32,871 nucleotides of DNA, from positions 1 through 32,871 of the forward strand of contig DKZT01000012.1 of the NCBI GenBank assembly GCA_002493755.1, in the 5' to 3' direction. Source of the DNA: Ruminococcaceae bacterium UBA7067 (GTDB lineage Bacteria > Bacillota > Clostridia > Oscillospirales > Acutalibacteraceae). The number at the start of each line of letters is the position of its first letter. The first letter of the stretch is position 1. This document shows positions 1-8,078 of this stretch, in pieces. The notes beneath the pieces were generated by a model. The model was given only the letters and a program-made list of their open reading frames with translations. It did not search any database and was not told where the DNA came from. The position numbers and the translations under genes were made by a program.

Positions 1-43
1 TTGACTTTTATTTGCAGGACTCCATAATAACAGTGTATCAGAT

Positions 44-65
44 ATTATATCACATCAGCGCTGAT
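44..65 (-). promoter_or_regulatory. Possible promoter with palindrome for a gene beyond the window
   Basis: On the minus strand a TATAAT hexamer preceded by TGA lies at 44-49. Just upstream is a perfect 12-bp palindrome, ATCAGCGCTGAT, at 54-65, where a repressor could contact the -35 region. No good -35 hexamer is visible. The gene it would serve lies outside the window, so this is only a candidate. The rest of bases 1-102 shows no gene. Confidence 0.3.
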
Positions 66-102
66 ATTACCATAGCCTAATGTGTAAATATTTTATAAAC
101 TT

Positions 103-792
103 TTATCTCAAAATCTTAGGAATAAAGCCGAGATAATCGCCGGAAACAAGGCGCATTTCAATCCCCCTGTAATTTCCGTTTACCGCATACTTAAAGGCGC
201 CGCCGCCGTGAAGATGACCATAGCAGCATCTGCCGATTTTATATTCAAGCAGAACACTCATTATCTCCTCACATTCCCTGTCCTGAAACACAGGCGGATA
301 GTGCAAAAACACAATCGGATCTCTGCCCGTTTTTATTGCCGCCTCAATAGAGGTTCTCAGTCTGCCTGCCTCGCGGTTGATTATTTTTTTATCCGCGTCA
401 GCCTCGGCGTCATAGAACCAGCCTCTTGTGCCGCAGACGGCATAATTATCAAGCTCATATGCGTTGTTGAATAAAATTGAAATTGTATTGAAATTATTTA
501 GCTTCAGATAGTCCTCAATTTTCTTTTTTGTCTGCCACCAATAGTCGTGGTTGCCCTTAACGAATATCTTTTTGCCGGGAAGAGCGTTTATGAATTTAAA
601 GTCCTCGTAGGTTTCTTCAAGCTTCATCGCCCACGAGATATCGCCGCCGATAACAACGGTGTCGTTATCGGTAATCAGCTTTTCCCAGTTGCTCTTAAGA
701 CGGACTACATAGTCTGTCCATCCTTTAAAAATATCCATAGGCTTATCAGTACCCAGCGACAGGTGCAAATCTGCAATGGCAAACAGTGACAT
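103..792 (-). CDS. Calcineurin-like metallophosphoesterase
   Basis: A 229-residue protein with the full set of metal-binding motifs of the calcineurin-like phosphoesterase fold: DLH at residues 8-10, GGD at 49-51, GNHD at 80-83, a histidine in HYPP at 164 and GHLH at 192-195. These bind two metal ions in family members. There is no signal peptide or membrane segment, so it is probably cytoplasmic. The substrate cannot be told from sequence; relatives hydrolyse phosphoesters of very different kinds. Its ATG follows directly after the thrC stop codon with no gap, so it is probably translated from the thrC transcript, although a functional link to threonine synthesis is not implied. The family call is firm and the role is unknown. 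Confidence 0.85.
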   Translation of the reverse strand: MSLFAIADLHLSLGTDKPMDIFKGWTDYVVRLKSNWEKLITDNDTVVIGGDISWAMKLEETYEDFKFINALPGKKIFVKGNHDYWWQTKKKIEDYLKLNNFNTISILFNNAYELDNYAVCGTRGWFYDAEADADKKIINREAGRLRTSIEAAIKTGRDPIVFLHYPPVFQDRECEEIMSVLLEYKIGRCCYGHLHGGGAFKYAVNGNYRGIEMRLVSGDYLGFIPKILR

Positions 793-2301
793 TTATTCAA
801 TACCCAATGATTTCAAAACATATGCGGGCATATCGGTTGCGGCGATAACATTCTTAAAGCGAACCTCACGGTCCTTAAGAGCCGAAAGTGGAGCAGGAAC
901 AGGCTGTGACGTAACTGCGTTAAGCTCGTCAACCATATCGAACTCGTTCTCAGGGAGTGCGCTGCCGCTTTCAACCGACTCTAAAACAGATTTTGAGAAT
1001 TTATACGGACTTGCTGTTGAAACAACAACGCACGGCGTTTTATCGCCTGTTTCCTTAACGTAATTCTCATATACATTAACCGCAACGGCTGTATGTGTAT
1101 CGCAAAGATATTCTGATTCATCAAACATCTTCTTAATTGTTGTCTTTGTTCCCTCGTCATCACAGCAGCCGCCGTAGAACAGAGCTGACACCTTGTCCTT
1201 TACCTCTTCGGGTACGGTGTAGTAGCCGTTTGATTTAAGAGCAGTCATCCATTCCTTAACCTGCTTATCGTTGTTATCGGACAGATGATACAGAAGTCTT
1301 TCAAGGTTGCTGGATACAAGAATATCCATTGACGGTGAAATCGTTGTATAGAAGCTTCTGTTTTTATTGTACTCTCCCGAACGGATAAAGTCGGTTAAAA
1401 CATTGTTTGAGTTGGACGCACAGATAAACTTATTGATAGGCAGACCCATTCTCATAGCGTAATATGAGGCGAGAATGTTGCCGAAGTTGCCTGTCGGAAC
1501 GCATACGTTTATTTTATCTCCAAGACTGATTCTGCCACTGTTTACCATATCGCAGTAAGCCGAGAAATAGTAAACTATCTGCGGAAGCAGTCTGCCCCAG
1601 TTGATTGAATTTGCGCTGGAGAAAAGCATATTGTTTTCGCTGAGCTTTTCGATAATCTGCTGTGTTGTAAATATATTCTTAACGCCTGTCTGAGCGTCAT
1701 CAAAGTTGCCCTCGATAGCGCACACGTTTACGTTGTTTCCGAGCTGAGTGTTCATCTGATGCTTCTGCATCGGACTTACGCCCTTCTCAGGATAAAATAC
1801 GATTATTTTTGTGCCGTCAACATCCTTAAAGCCCTCAAGAGCCGCCTTGCCTGTATCGCCCGATGTAGCAACGAGTATAACAGCCTCTTTACCGTCTGAC
1901 GTCTTTTTGAGTGATTTTGTCAAAAGGTGCGGCAATATCTGAAGAGCCATATCCTTGAACGCACAGGTCGGGCCGTGCCAAAGCTCCAAGATATTCATCT
2001 CAACTCCGTCATTGGTTTTAAACACAACGGGAGCAGGGTTTTCGCCGCCGAACTTTTCGGCAGTATAAGCCTTAGTTACGCACTCGTCAATTTCCTCCTG
2101 TGTGAAATCCTCAAGATAATCGCCGAGTATCTTCTTTGCTCTGCCGCAGTAGTCAAGCTTTGTAAGCTCGGCTATATCGTTTAAGCTGTAGCTTGGAATT
2201 TCGCAGGGTACAAACAAACCGCCGTCAGCCGAAATGCCCTGTGCAATAGCCTGAGCGGAAGAAACAGTCACAGCCTTGTTTGTCGTGCTGTTATACAACA
2301 T
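793..2301 (-). CDS. thrC: Threonine synthase
   Basis: A 502-residue PLP enzyme that converts O-phosphohomoserine to threonine, the last step of threonine synthesis. Visible motifs are FGGENPAPV near residue 84, the segment WHGPTCAFKDMALQ with the PLP lysine at about 116, and ATSGDTGKAA near 145-153, which holds the PLP phosphate. Length fits the longer bacterial and yeast-type form. I chose the ATG at 2301 because it has a GGAAAGGA ribosome-binding site about eight bases upstream; the frame stays open to a TTG at 2361 but that would run through a leader hairpin. It has its own promoter inside the end of the preceding dipeptidase gene. Confidence 0.95.
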   Translation of the reverse strand: MLYNSTTNKAVTVSSAQAIAQGISADGGLFVPCEIPSYSLNDIAELTKLDYCGRAKKILGDYLEDFTQEEIDECVTKAYTAEKFGGENPAPVVFKTNDGVEMNILELWHGPTCAFKDMALQILPHLLTKSLKKTSDGKEAVILVATSGDTGKAALEGFKDVDGTKIIVFYPEKGVSPMQKHQMNTQLGNNVNVCAIEGNFDDAQTGVKNIFTTQQIIEKLSENNMLFSSANSINWGRLLPQIVYYFSAYCDMVNSGRISLGDKINVCVPTGNFGNILASYYAMRMGLPINKFICASNSNNVLTDFIRSGEYNKNRSFYTTISPSMDILVSSNLERLLYHLSDNNDKQVKEWMTALKSNGYYTVPEEVKDKVSALFYGGCCDDEGTKTTIKKMFDESEYLCDTHTAVAVNVYENYVKETGDKTPCVVVSTASPYKFSKSVLESVESGSALPENEFDMVDELNAVTSQPVPAPLSALKDREVRFKNVIAATDMPAYVLKSLGIE

Positions 2302-2390
2302 TGAAATCATCCTTTCCCATACAGTAGCAGATACGGTTTTTTCACCGTCTGCAAGTCGCAAAACCTCAGTTTTACGGTATATTACACCCT

Positions 2391-2419
2391 ATTCTATAAC
2401 AAAAATCAGTTATTGTCAA
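2391..2419 (-). promoter_or_regulatory. Promoter of thrC, inside the dipeptidase 3' end
   Basis: A TTGACA -35 (2414-2419) is separated by exactly 17 bases from a TAGAAT -10 (2391-2396) on the minus strand. The -35 lies within the last codons of the dipeptidase gene. The leader of roughly 85 bases to the thrC ATG contains a hairpin in which GCAGA and CGGT pair with ACCG and TCTGC around an A-rich loop (about 2329-2354). No run of T follows the hairpin, so a terminator-type attenuator is not evident. Confidence 0.65.
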
Positions 2420-3314
2420 AGGTTTCAAAAAAATTAACGGCATTTAGCCAAAATATCTTGTTTAAAAGCGTTTCGCTGTAATTGAGCCTAAGAAATTCGT
2501 TATAAATTTTCGGAACATCTGTTATGCCGCAAATATCGTGCGGAATTTCACAGCCGTCAAAATCACTGCCGAGTGCAACCGTGTTTTCGCCGCCCAAGGC
2601 AAGAAAATGCTCGCAGTGCTTTATTATGTCCTTAATACCTGCTTTGCCGCAGGATAGAAATTCACGGTAGAAATTCAGTCCGATTATGCCGCCCCTGTCA
2701 CGGATAAGCTTGAACTGCTCATCGGTTAAATTCCGCCTGTGACTGCAAACCGCCCTTGAATTTGAATGTGAAGCGACAAAGGGCTTTTGCGTAGCCTCGG
2801 CTGTATCAAAAAACGATTTATCGCTCAGGTGAGAAACATCAACTATTATATTGTTTCTCTCAAGCTCCCGTACAGCCGCCCTGCCGAAATCGGTAAGTCC
2901 TGTATCGTTTTCGGTGTCAGCACCGCAGGCGATTTGATTGTCGCCGTTCCAGGTGAGCGTCAGCATTTTAACTTTGTCCTCGGCAAGCCGCCTGATATTC
3001 TGCAAATCATCACCTATAATTCTGCCGCCCTCAACTGTCAAAATGGCGGTATATCTGCCGTCAAAGCCTTTGCCGCTGTATATTTCAAAGGAATTTTGCG
3101 GCGCATCGGCATTGAGCCTGCGCACGGCTTTTTTAAATAGCTCCCGTGCTTCAAAGAGCGTAATATCATCGGGAATCCACACCGCAAAGCACTGAGCCCA
3201 TTTATCAAAGCAAGCCTTATGCCTTAAAGAAATATGAAAATCGTTGCTGAGTAAATCTCTGTTTTCGGTCACTGCACGGTAAAGTGTGTCGCAGTGCAAA
3301 TCAAAATGCCGCAT
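2406..3314 (-). CDS. Membrane-dipeptidase-type metallopeptidase, family M19
   Basis: A 302-residue protein with the M19 (renal dipeptidase-like) signature set: HxD at residues 7-9, the bridging glutamate in TVEGG at 95, histidines in VSHLSD (162) and ASHSNSR (183), and GSDFDG at 249-254. Family members cleave dipeptides with a binuclear zinc centre. No signal peptide is present, so it is probably cytoplasmic. I chose the ATG at 3314 because AGGAGG lies six bases upstream; a longer reading to 3338 lacks that support. It overlaps the end of yraN by 14 bases, which suggests translational coupling. Confidence 0.88.
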   Translation of the reverse strand: MRHFDLHCDTLYRAVTENRDLLSNDFHISLRHKACFDKWAQCFAVWIPDDITLFEARELFKKAVRRLNADAPQNSFEIYSGKGFDGRYTAILTVEGGRIIGDDLQNIRRLAEDKVKMLTLTWNGDNQIACGADTENDTGLTDFGRAAVRELERNNIIVDVSHLSDKSFFDTAEATQKPFVASHSNSRAVCSHRRNLTDEQFKLIRDRGGIIGLNFYREFLSCGKAGIKDIIKHCEHFLALGGENTVALGSDFDGCEIPHDICGITDVPKIYNEFLRLNYSETLLNKIFWLNAVNFFETFDNN

Positions 3315-3684
3315 AGCTGCCCTCCTGCTGAAACGCATTCTTGATGTAGTTTGTCACCTTGAACTCTTCTGTTTCCTTATAATATGTAACCTCGCAGATG
3401 TCAAAGCGCGGCTGTAATTTAACATAATTTCTCATCATATACAGCTGTGCCGTCCTGATAATTTTATTTCTTTTTGAGCGGCTGACAGCCTCAACAGGCC
3501 GCGTAAAAGAGCCGACAACCCTTGTCTTTACCTCAACAAAGGCTATGATGTTATTCTTTGTCGCTATTATATCTACCTCGCCGAGGTTAGTGGTGAAATT
3601 TGTATCGGCAATTTTATAGTTGTTTCTGAGGAGATATTTCTGCGCTCTGTCCTCACCGAGATGCCCGATTTCTTCCCTCGTCAT
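3301..3684 (-). CDS. yraN: YraN/UPF0102 family endonuclease-like protein
   Basis: A small protein (127 residues from this start) with the conserved UPF0102 pattern: LGEDRAQKYL near the N-terminus, NLGEVDIIA, and FVEVKTR. These acidic and lysine residues match the catalytic layout of the PD-(D/E)XK nuclease fold, and the family is often compared with Holliday-junction resolvases; its cellular role is unsettled. I prefer the ATG at 3684, which sits one base after the rnhB stop and has AGGTGG nine bases upstream; a GTG at 3696 in the same frame is possible. The neighbour rnhB also acts on nucleic acids, and rnhB-yraN is a common gene pair. Confidence 0.9.
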   Translation of the reverse strand: MTREEIGHLGEDRAQKYLLRNNYKIADTNFTTNLGEVDIIATKNNIIAFVEVKTRVVGSFTRPVEAVSRSKRNKIIRTAQLYMMRNYVKLQPRFDICEVTYYKETEEFKVTNYIKNAFQQEGSYAAF

Positions 3685-3685
3685 T

Positions 3686-4291
3686 TTACTTGCCACCTAA
3701 TATTTTCTTTAAAAAGGACGGTCTGTGAATTTCACACGGGCCGTACTTCAAGAGCATTTCCTTGTGAAGCTTTGTTCCGTAGCCCTTATGCTTTGCGAAC
3801 TGATACTGCGGATACTTCTCATCGTATTCGCGCATCAGCCTGTCACGGCTGACCTTTGCAAGAATTGAAGCCGAGGCTATCGACATTGACAGCGCGTCTC
3901 CCTTGACAATCGGGTAAGCAGGAATATCAAGCGGCGGCTTTTTGTTGCCGTCAATCAGCGCAAAATCCGCCTTAAGCTCAAGCCCCTCAACGGCACGCTT
4001 CATAGCAAGCATTGCAGCTTTGAGAATGTTAATCTCTTCAATCTCCTCAACACTCGCCCACGCAACACAATATGCCAAAGACTGCTGCATTATAACATCG
4101 TAAAGCTGCTCACGTTTTTTCTCGCTGAGCTTTTTTGAGTCGTTCACACCGTCTATTAATGTGTTCGGCGGCAAAATAACGGCGGCGGCGCACACAGGAC
4201 CTGCAAGCGGCCCTCTGCCTGCCTCGTCAACACCGCAAACGGCGCTGAAACCGCTTGCTATTACTTTATTCTCATATTCTAACCAATCCAT
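3686..4291 (-). CDS. rnhB: Ribonuclease HII
   Basis: A 201-residue enzyme that cuts the RNA strand at ribonucleotides embedded in DNA and at RNA-DNA hybrids. The four catalytic acidic residues are visible: D22 and E23 in VDEAGRGPLAGP, D114 in LIDGNK, and D132 in KGDALSMSIASASILAKVSRD. DSKKLS at 51-56 is also typical. The ATG at 4291 is chosen because GGAG lies seven bases upstream; reading on to 4336 would enter the repeat element described at 4315-4448. Length is normal for the family. Confidence 0.95.
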   Translation of the reverse strand: MDWLEYENKVIASGFSAVCGVDEAGRGPLAGPVCAAAVILPPNTLIDGVNDSKKLSEKKREQLYDVIMQQSLAYCVAWASVEEIEEINILKAAMLAMKRAVEGLELKADFALIDGNKKPPLDIPAYPIVKGDALSMSIASASILAKVSRDRLMREYDEKYPQYQFAKHKGYGTKLHKEMLLKYGPCEIHRPSFLKKILGGK

Positions 4292-4314
4292 AATTATACT
4301 CCAATTCACTGTAA

Positions 4315-4448
4315 GATGCAGCGAGATTTTATCCAAACTTGTTTTGAGGAAAAGCTCTAAGCAGATTGCCCTTATGAAGGACGCCGATGTACTATGTGTA
4401 CCTCAAGTCCTGAATAAGGGTGAGATGCGACGAGATTTTTCTCAAAAC
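4315..4448. repeat. Structured intergenic element with nested inverted repeats
   Basis: The spacer between rbgA and rnhB carries an outer inverted repeat, GTTTTGAGGAAAA at 4341-4353 against 4436-4448 (12 of 13 pairs), and an inner one, CCCTTATGAAGGAC at 4369-4382 against 4407-4420 (12 of 14). The loop between them holds GTAC-TATGT-GTAC, itself a small palindrome. A near-direct repeat of 16 bases (GATGCAGCGAGATTTT, 14 of 16 identical) lies at 4315-4330 and 4424-4439. The outer arm reaches into the rbgA stop codon (4448-4450). The layout resembles a non-coding mobile element such as a MITE, or a structured RNA; I cannot tell which. No open reading frame of note is inside. Confidence 0.7.
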
Positions 4449-5320
4449 TATCCTCTCGGCGGTAACTCCAAGCTTACTTTACCTAACTTTCCGCCTCTGT
4501 ATTCGTCTAAAAGCACGTTTGCGGCGCGCTCGGTGTCAACCTCGCCGCCCGAAATTAACATTCCTCGTTTTCTGCCGACAAGCTCAAGCATTTCATAGGG
4601 AGTGTAATCATCAAGGCTTACGTTCTGAAGCTTAAAGCGTTCAATAAAGAATTGGTTCGGACATTCCTTGAAAACCTCAAGCAATCTCACGGCAAGAAGC
4701 TCTATATCAAGAATCTGATCCTTGACAGCACCCGTAAACGCAAGCTTCTCTCCTACCTCGGGATCGTCAAACTTAGGCCAAAGCACTCCGGGAGTGTCGA
4801 GCAGCTCAATATTTCCGTCAATCGTGTACCACTGGTTTCCTCTTGTAACGCCGGGTCTGTCCTCTGCCTTTGCCCTTGTTTTTCCTGCAAGCTTATTGAT
4901 AAAGGACGATTTGCCGACATTCGGTATGCCGACAATCATTATTCTTATGCTTCTGCCTGTCATTCCGCTTTGCTGCCATTTTTCGATGCTCGGCTTCATT
5001 ATTTCGCGAGCCGCAGGCAAAAACAGCTTTACGCCCTTGCCGCTTTTGCAGTCAACGGGAATAGCCTTGATTTTTTTTGAATTGAAATAATTAACCCACA
5101 TAGCAGTGACATTCGGGTTAGCCATATCGCATTTATTGAGCAGGACTATCCTTGGCTTGTTTTTTACAAGCCTGTCAATGTCAGGATTGCGGCTGCTCTG
5201 CGGCAGTCTTGCATCGACTATTTCGGCAACCAGGTCTACCATACGCAGGCTTTCCTTGATTCTGCGTATAGCCTTTGTCATATGCCCCGGAAACCACTGT
5301 ATATTCTGTTTTTCAGCCAT
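4448..5320 (-). CDS. rbgA: Ribosome biogenesis GTPase RbgA/YlqF
   Basis: A 290-residue circularly permuted GTPase needed for late assembly of the 50S subunit in Bacillus. The permuted order is visible: G4 motif NKCD at 62-65 comes before the P-loop GIPNVGKSS at 131-139, followed by G2 threonine at about 159 and G3 DTPG at 175-178. The N-terminal IQWFPGHMTKA is characteristic of the family. AGGAGG precedes the ATG. Length is normal, so the structured element at its 3' end adds only the stop codon and has not truncated it. The gene follows a terminator after lepB, so it may have its own weak promoter or depend on readthrough. Confidence 0.95.
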   Translation of the reverse strand: MAEKQNIQWFPGHMTKAIRRIKESLRMVDLVAEIVDARLPQSSRNPDIDRLVKNKPRIVLLNKCDMANPNVTAMWVNYFNSKKIKAIPVDCKSGKGVKLFLPAAREIMKPSIEKWQQSGMTGRSIRIMIVGIPNVGKSSFINKLAGKTRAKAEDRPGVTRGNQWYTIDGNIELLDTPGVLWPKFDDPEVGEKLAFTGAVKDQILDIELLAVRLLEVFKECPNQFFIERFKLQNVSLDDYTPYEMLELVGRKRGMLISGGEVDTERAANVLLDEYRGGKLGKVSLELPPRG

Positions 5321-5331
5321 TTTATCCTCCT

Positions 5332-5362
5332 AAAAAAATCAGGCGTACAGAGGTGTACGCCT
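5332..5362 (-). terminator. Intrinsic terminator after lepB
   Basis: An 8-bp perfect stem, AGGCGTAC (5341-5348) with GTACGCCT (5355-5362), has a six-base loop. On the minus strand it is followed by GATTTTTTT. It lies between the lepB stop and the rbgA ribosome-binding site. Confidence 0.85.
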
Positions 5363-5374
5363 GTGTAATAATTA

Positions 5375-6019
5375 TCAGTTGATAAAGCCGAAACGGCTGA
5401 AAGGCCACCATACAAGCTGAGCCTTGCCGATAATATCGGTTTTATCTATTATGCCGACCTTCTGCGAACGGCTGTCGAGAGAATGATTTCTGTTATCTCC
5501 CATAACAAAAACCTTGCCCTCGGGGATAACCTCGGGAATTTCCTGATCGTTGTCAATCTGATTGTAAATCATCTCTTCGTGCAGATAAGGTTCATCAATC
5601 ACAACGCCGTCAACAATAACACGGTTATTGTCATAATCAATCTTAACGGTTTGTCCCTCAGTGGCGATTACTCTTTTAATGATAGGCTTCGGATACTCCT
5701 GCCCGTGACTTATAACGATTATATCGCCGTCCGCCGGCTGGTAAAGCAGATTTGTAACAAAAACCAAATCGCCGTCAAAAAGCGTGTTCATCATTGAAGA
5801 ACCGTCAACGCGTATCATTCTCATTACAAAGGTGAGCAACAGAACAACAACAAGCATTGCGGGCAGCAAAAGCTGCAGCCACTCAAATGCGCTTGAAACA
5901 ACGCTTTTCTTCTCCTCAATAGTGTTTACGCACGACACCGGCTCGGGTGCGTCGCTATCCCGTGCAGCACGCAAGAAGTCCTCGTTCTCGTCATGAAGAA
6001 AATTCAAATCGTCGGTCAT
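5375..6019 (-). CDS. lepB: Signal peptidase I
   Basis: A 214-residue membrane serine protease that removes signal peptides from exported proteins. An N-terminal cytoplasmic tail of about 43 residues, rich in acidic residues, precedes one membrane segment (about 44-68). The catalytic serine is S75 in VDGSSMMNTL and the general-base lysine is K115 in PIIKRVIA; GDNRNHSLDSR is the later conserved box. The proline usual after SM is replaced by asparagine. GGAGG precedes the ATG. It sits between rplS and rbgA, a frequent position in Clostridia, and is bounded by terminators on both sides. Confidence 0.95.
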   Translation of the reverse strand: MTDDLNFLHDENEDFLRAARDSDAPEPVSCVNTIEEKKSVVSSAFEWLQLLLPAMLVVVLLLTFVMRMIRVDGSSMMNTLFDGDLVFVTNLLYQPADGDIIVISHGQEYPKPIIKRVIATEGQTVKIDYDNNRVIVDGVVIDEPYLHEEMIYNQIDNDQEIPEVIPEGKVFVMGDNRNHSLDSRSQKVGIIDKTDIIGKAQLVWWPFSRFGFIN

Positions 6020-6044
6020 ATATTATACCTCCGTGTGCCATAGC

Positions 6045-6070
6045 AAAAAAGGGACAAAACTGTCCCTTTG
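6045..6070 (-). terminator. Intrinsic terminator after rplS
   Basis: An 8-bp perfect stem, AAAGGGAC (6048-6055) with GTCCCTTT (6062-6069), has a six-base loop and is followed on the minus strand by a run of T. It lies 11 bases after the rplS stop codon and upstream of lepB. Confidence 0.88.
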
Positions 6071-6080
6071 AAAAATTTTA

Positions 6081-6428
6081 TCAGCGAATCTGTTCCTTAA
6101 CCTTGGCAGCCTTACCAACTCTGTCACGCAGATAATAAAGCTTGCTTCTGCGAACCTTACCGTATCTTACAACCTTAACATCCTTAACATTTGGTGAGTG
6201 AATTGGGAAAACTCTTTCCACGCCAACGCCGTAGGATACTCTTCTTACAGTGAAGGTTTCGGCAACGCCGCTGCCTCTCTTAGCGATAACTGTACCCTCG
6301 AACATCTGGATTCTTTCTCTCTCGCCCTCACGGATGTTTACACTGATTCTTACAGTGTCACCGATGCTGAACTGCGGGATTTCTGATTTCATAGAATCTG
6401 CTGAAATCTTCTTTAATGCTTCTGTCAT
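6081..6428 (-). CDS. rplS: 50S ribosomal protein L19
   Basis: A 115-residue protein at the 30S-50S interface. Recognised by FSIGDTVRISVNIREGERERIQ, FEGTVIAKRGSG and the C-terminal RRSKLYYLRDRVGKAAKVKE. The ATG at 6428 is preceded by AGGAGG; the longer reading to 6464 lies in the mRNA leader. It is a single-gene transcription unit with its own promoter, a leader of about 115 bases and a terminator. Confidence 0.97.
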   Translation of the reverse strand: MTEALKKISADSMKSEIPQFSIGDTVRISVNIREGERERIQMFEGTVIAKRGSGVAETFTVRRVSYGVGVERVFPIHSPNVKDVKVVRYGKVRRSKLYYLRDRVGKAAKVKEQIR

Positions 6429-6545
6429 AATTTTTTCCTCCTGTTTTGTAAGACATTCGTGCAAAAGCAGAGGACTGTCCGTTTCAATATCTCGACCTCG
6501 GTCGGGCTGTTGACTCCCGTTAAGCAGGTAACGGATTTCAAATGC
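6429..6545 (-). promoter_or_regulatory. Structured 5' leader of rplS, candidate L19 autoregulatory leader
   Basis: About 115 bases separate the likely transcription start from the rplS ATG. The leader can form a hairpin CCGTTA-CCTGCT-TAACGG and a second one around GACC-GAGGTC. Firmicutes are known to carry an L19 leader RNA by which the protein may control its own mRNA. I see hairpins in the right place but cannot confirm the family consensus by eye. Confidence 0.5.
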
Positions 6546-6551
6546 TTAAGT

Positions 6552-6580
6552 ATTATATCACATCTCGGTTATTAAATCAA
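6552..6580 (-). promoter_or_regulatory. Promoter of rplS
   Basis: TTGATT (-35, 6575-6580) and TATAAT (-10, 6552-6557) on the minus strand are separated by 17 bases; TG sits upstream of the -10 as in extended -10 promoters. It begins just after the stop codon of rluD. Confidence 0.8.
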
Positions 6581-6583
6581 GAG

Positions 6584-7510
6584 TTATTTTTCCTTTTTTT
6601 CAAGATATGAAATAAAATCATCAAAATATTGTGGCTCAGGCGAGTTAAACTCAAGATATTGTCCGCTTGTCGGGTGAATAAATCCGATTTTATAGGCATG
6701 CAGGCACTGACCGTCAAGATAGCGGGCATTATCCTGCCTTACACCGCCGTACACATCGTCACCGGCAACCGGATGACCTATATATGACATATGCACCCTT
6801 ATCTGGTGCGTTCTGCCTGTTTCCAAGCGGCAGATAATATAGGTGTAGCCGTTGTACTGTTTTTTTACAAAGAAGTGAGTTACGGCGTTTTTTGAGTTTT
6901 TGTCCGTGACAGTCATTCTTTTTCTGTCTGTCTGATGCCGCCCGATCGGCGCGTCCACCGTTCCGTCCTCACAAATACGTCCGCAGACCACCGCCATATA
7001 CTCCCGTGTAAAGGAATGCTCCTTTATCTGAGCGGCAAGATGCCTGTGGGCAGTATCGTTTTTAGCGACTATCAGCAAGCCGCTTGTGTTCTTGTCAATT
7101 CTGTGGACGATACCGGGGCGAAGCTCGCCGTTAATTCCCGATAGCGAATCCTTGCAGTGATACAAAAGGGCATTTACAAGAGTTCCGCTGTAATTCCCGG
7201 GAGCGGGATGGACAACCATACCCTTTGGCTTGTTCACTACGATAAGGTCATCGTCCTCATAGACGATATCAAGCGGAATATTTTCCGGCTGAGCCGTAAT
7301 ATTGACAGGGTCGGGTATTGTAACGGATATGGCATCGCCGTTTTTCAGCTTATAATTCTTAGCCTGCGCTTTGCCGTTTACAAGAACCTGACCGTCTTCA
7401 ATAAGCTTTGAGAGAAAGCTCCTCGTCTGCTCGGGAATTTGCAGTGAAAGAAATTTATCAAGCCTTACTGCGGCATTTACGCTGTCGCAGGTAAAATCAA
7501 GCTGCTGCAT
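6584..7510 (-). CDS. rluD: RluA/RluD-family 23S rRNA pseudouridine synthase
   Basis: A 308-residue enzyme that turns uridine to pseudouridine in RNA. It has an N-terminal S4 RNA-binding domain (about 14-70) and a catalytic domain whose nucleophile is D139 in GIVHRIDKNTSGLL; RLETGRTHQIRVH and GHPVAGDDVYG are further family boxes. The exact target uridines cannot be read from sequence; the symbol follows the usual RluD-type annotation (ylyB in Bacillus). I chose the ATG at 7510, inside the end of lspA; a TTG at 7519 is the alternative. The lspA-rluD pair is conserved in Firmicutes. Confidence 0.9.
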   Translation of the reverse strand: MQQLDFTCDSVNAAVRLDKFLSLQIPEQTRSFLSKLIEDGQVLVNGKAQAKNYKLKNGDAISVTIPDPVNITAQPENIPLDIVYEDDDLIVVNKPKGMVVHPAPGNYSGTLVNALLYHCKDSLSGINGELRPGIVHRIDKNTSGLLIVAKNDTAHRHLAAQIKEHSFTREYMAVVCGRICEDGTVDAPIGRHQTDRKRMTVTDKNSKNAVTHFFVKKQYNGYTYIICRLETGRTHQIRVHMSYIGHPVAGDDVYGGVRQDNARYLDGQCLHAYKIGFIHPTSGQYLEFNSPEPQYFDDFISYLEKKEK

Positions 7511-7991
7511 TTTTATCAACCTTTTTCTCTTTATCGCTCTTTAAAAAGTCGGTAAAGAAAAACAGATAAATCAAAAGCATAATTACGCCTGCCGTAACGC
7601 AGTAATCCGCGAAATTGCACACAGGCGGAAAAAACGACAGCGAGATATAATCGACAACATAGCCGTACATCAGTCTGTCAATCATATTGCCTATTCCGCC
7701 GCCTATCAGCAGTGCGGCTGAGATATAAAACATAGTACCTTGCTTTTTCAGCTTAAATACTGCGACAGCCAGAGCAACAATAACTGCGGAGGTCAGCGCA
7801 ATAAAAATCCAACGCTGGTTTGCAAGCATACCAAACGCCATTCCTTTATTCTCAACATATGTGAAATTCAGCAGATTCTCAATAACAGTGACTGACTTAA
7901 CAGGCTTCAGGTTATTGATAACCAATATTTTTATAAGCTGGTCGGCGGCTATGGAAACAGCGGCGATAATAAATGTCATTAATTTTTTCAT
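7497..7991 (-). CDS. lspA: Lipoprotein signal peptidase (signal peptidase II)
   Basis: A 164-residue four-helix membrane aspartyl protease that cleaves lipid-modified prolipoproteins. The two catalytic aspartates are visible: D105 in GGGIGNMIDR and D129 in VCNFADYCVTAG. Other family residues are the D17 region in AADQLIK and ENKGMAFG near 47-54. The C-terminal tail is lysine rich. GGAG lies ahead of the ATG. It overlaps the start of rluD by 14 bases, suggesting coupled translation. Confidence 0.95.
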   Translation of the reverse strand: MKKLMTFIIAAVSIAADQLIKILVINNLKPVKSVTVIENLLNFTYVENKGMAFGMLANQRWIFIALTSAVIVALAVAVFKLKKQGTMFYISAALLIGGGIGNMIDRLMYGYVVDYISLSFFPPVCNFADYCVTAGVIMLLIYLFFFTDFLKSDKEKKVDKNAAA

Positions 7992-8078
7992 AGTATATTC
8001 TCCGAATATTAAACAGGCGGCGTATCGACAGACACACCGCCAGAATATCTGATATGTAAAATCGGAACAGGTTAAGGC

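Noticed and set aside
2329..2354. Transcription attenuator in the thrC leader
   Set aside because: The hairpin lacks a T run and no threonine-rich leader peptide is visible.
4161..4598. Plus-strand open frame across rnhB and rbgA
   Set aside because: It runs antisense through two well-supported genes and the repeat element and has no family resemblance.
8030..8060. Terminator between divIVA and lspA
   Set aside because: GGCGG and CCGCC can pair around a long loop but no T run follows; too weak to call.
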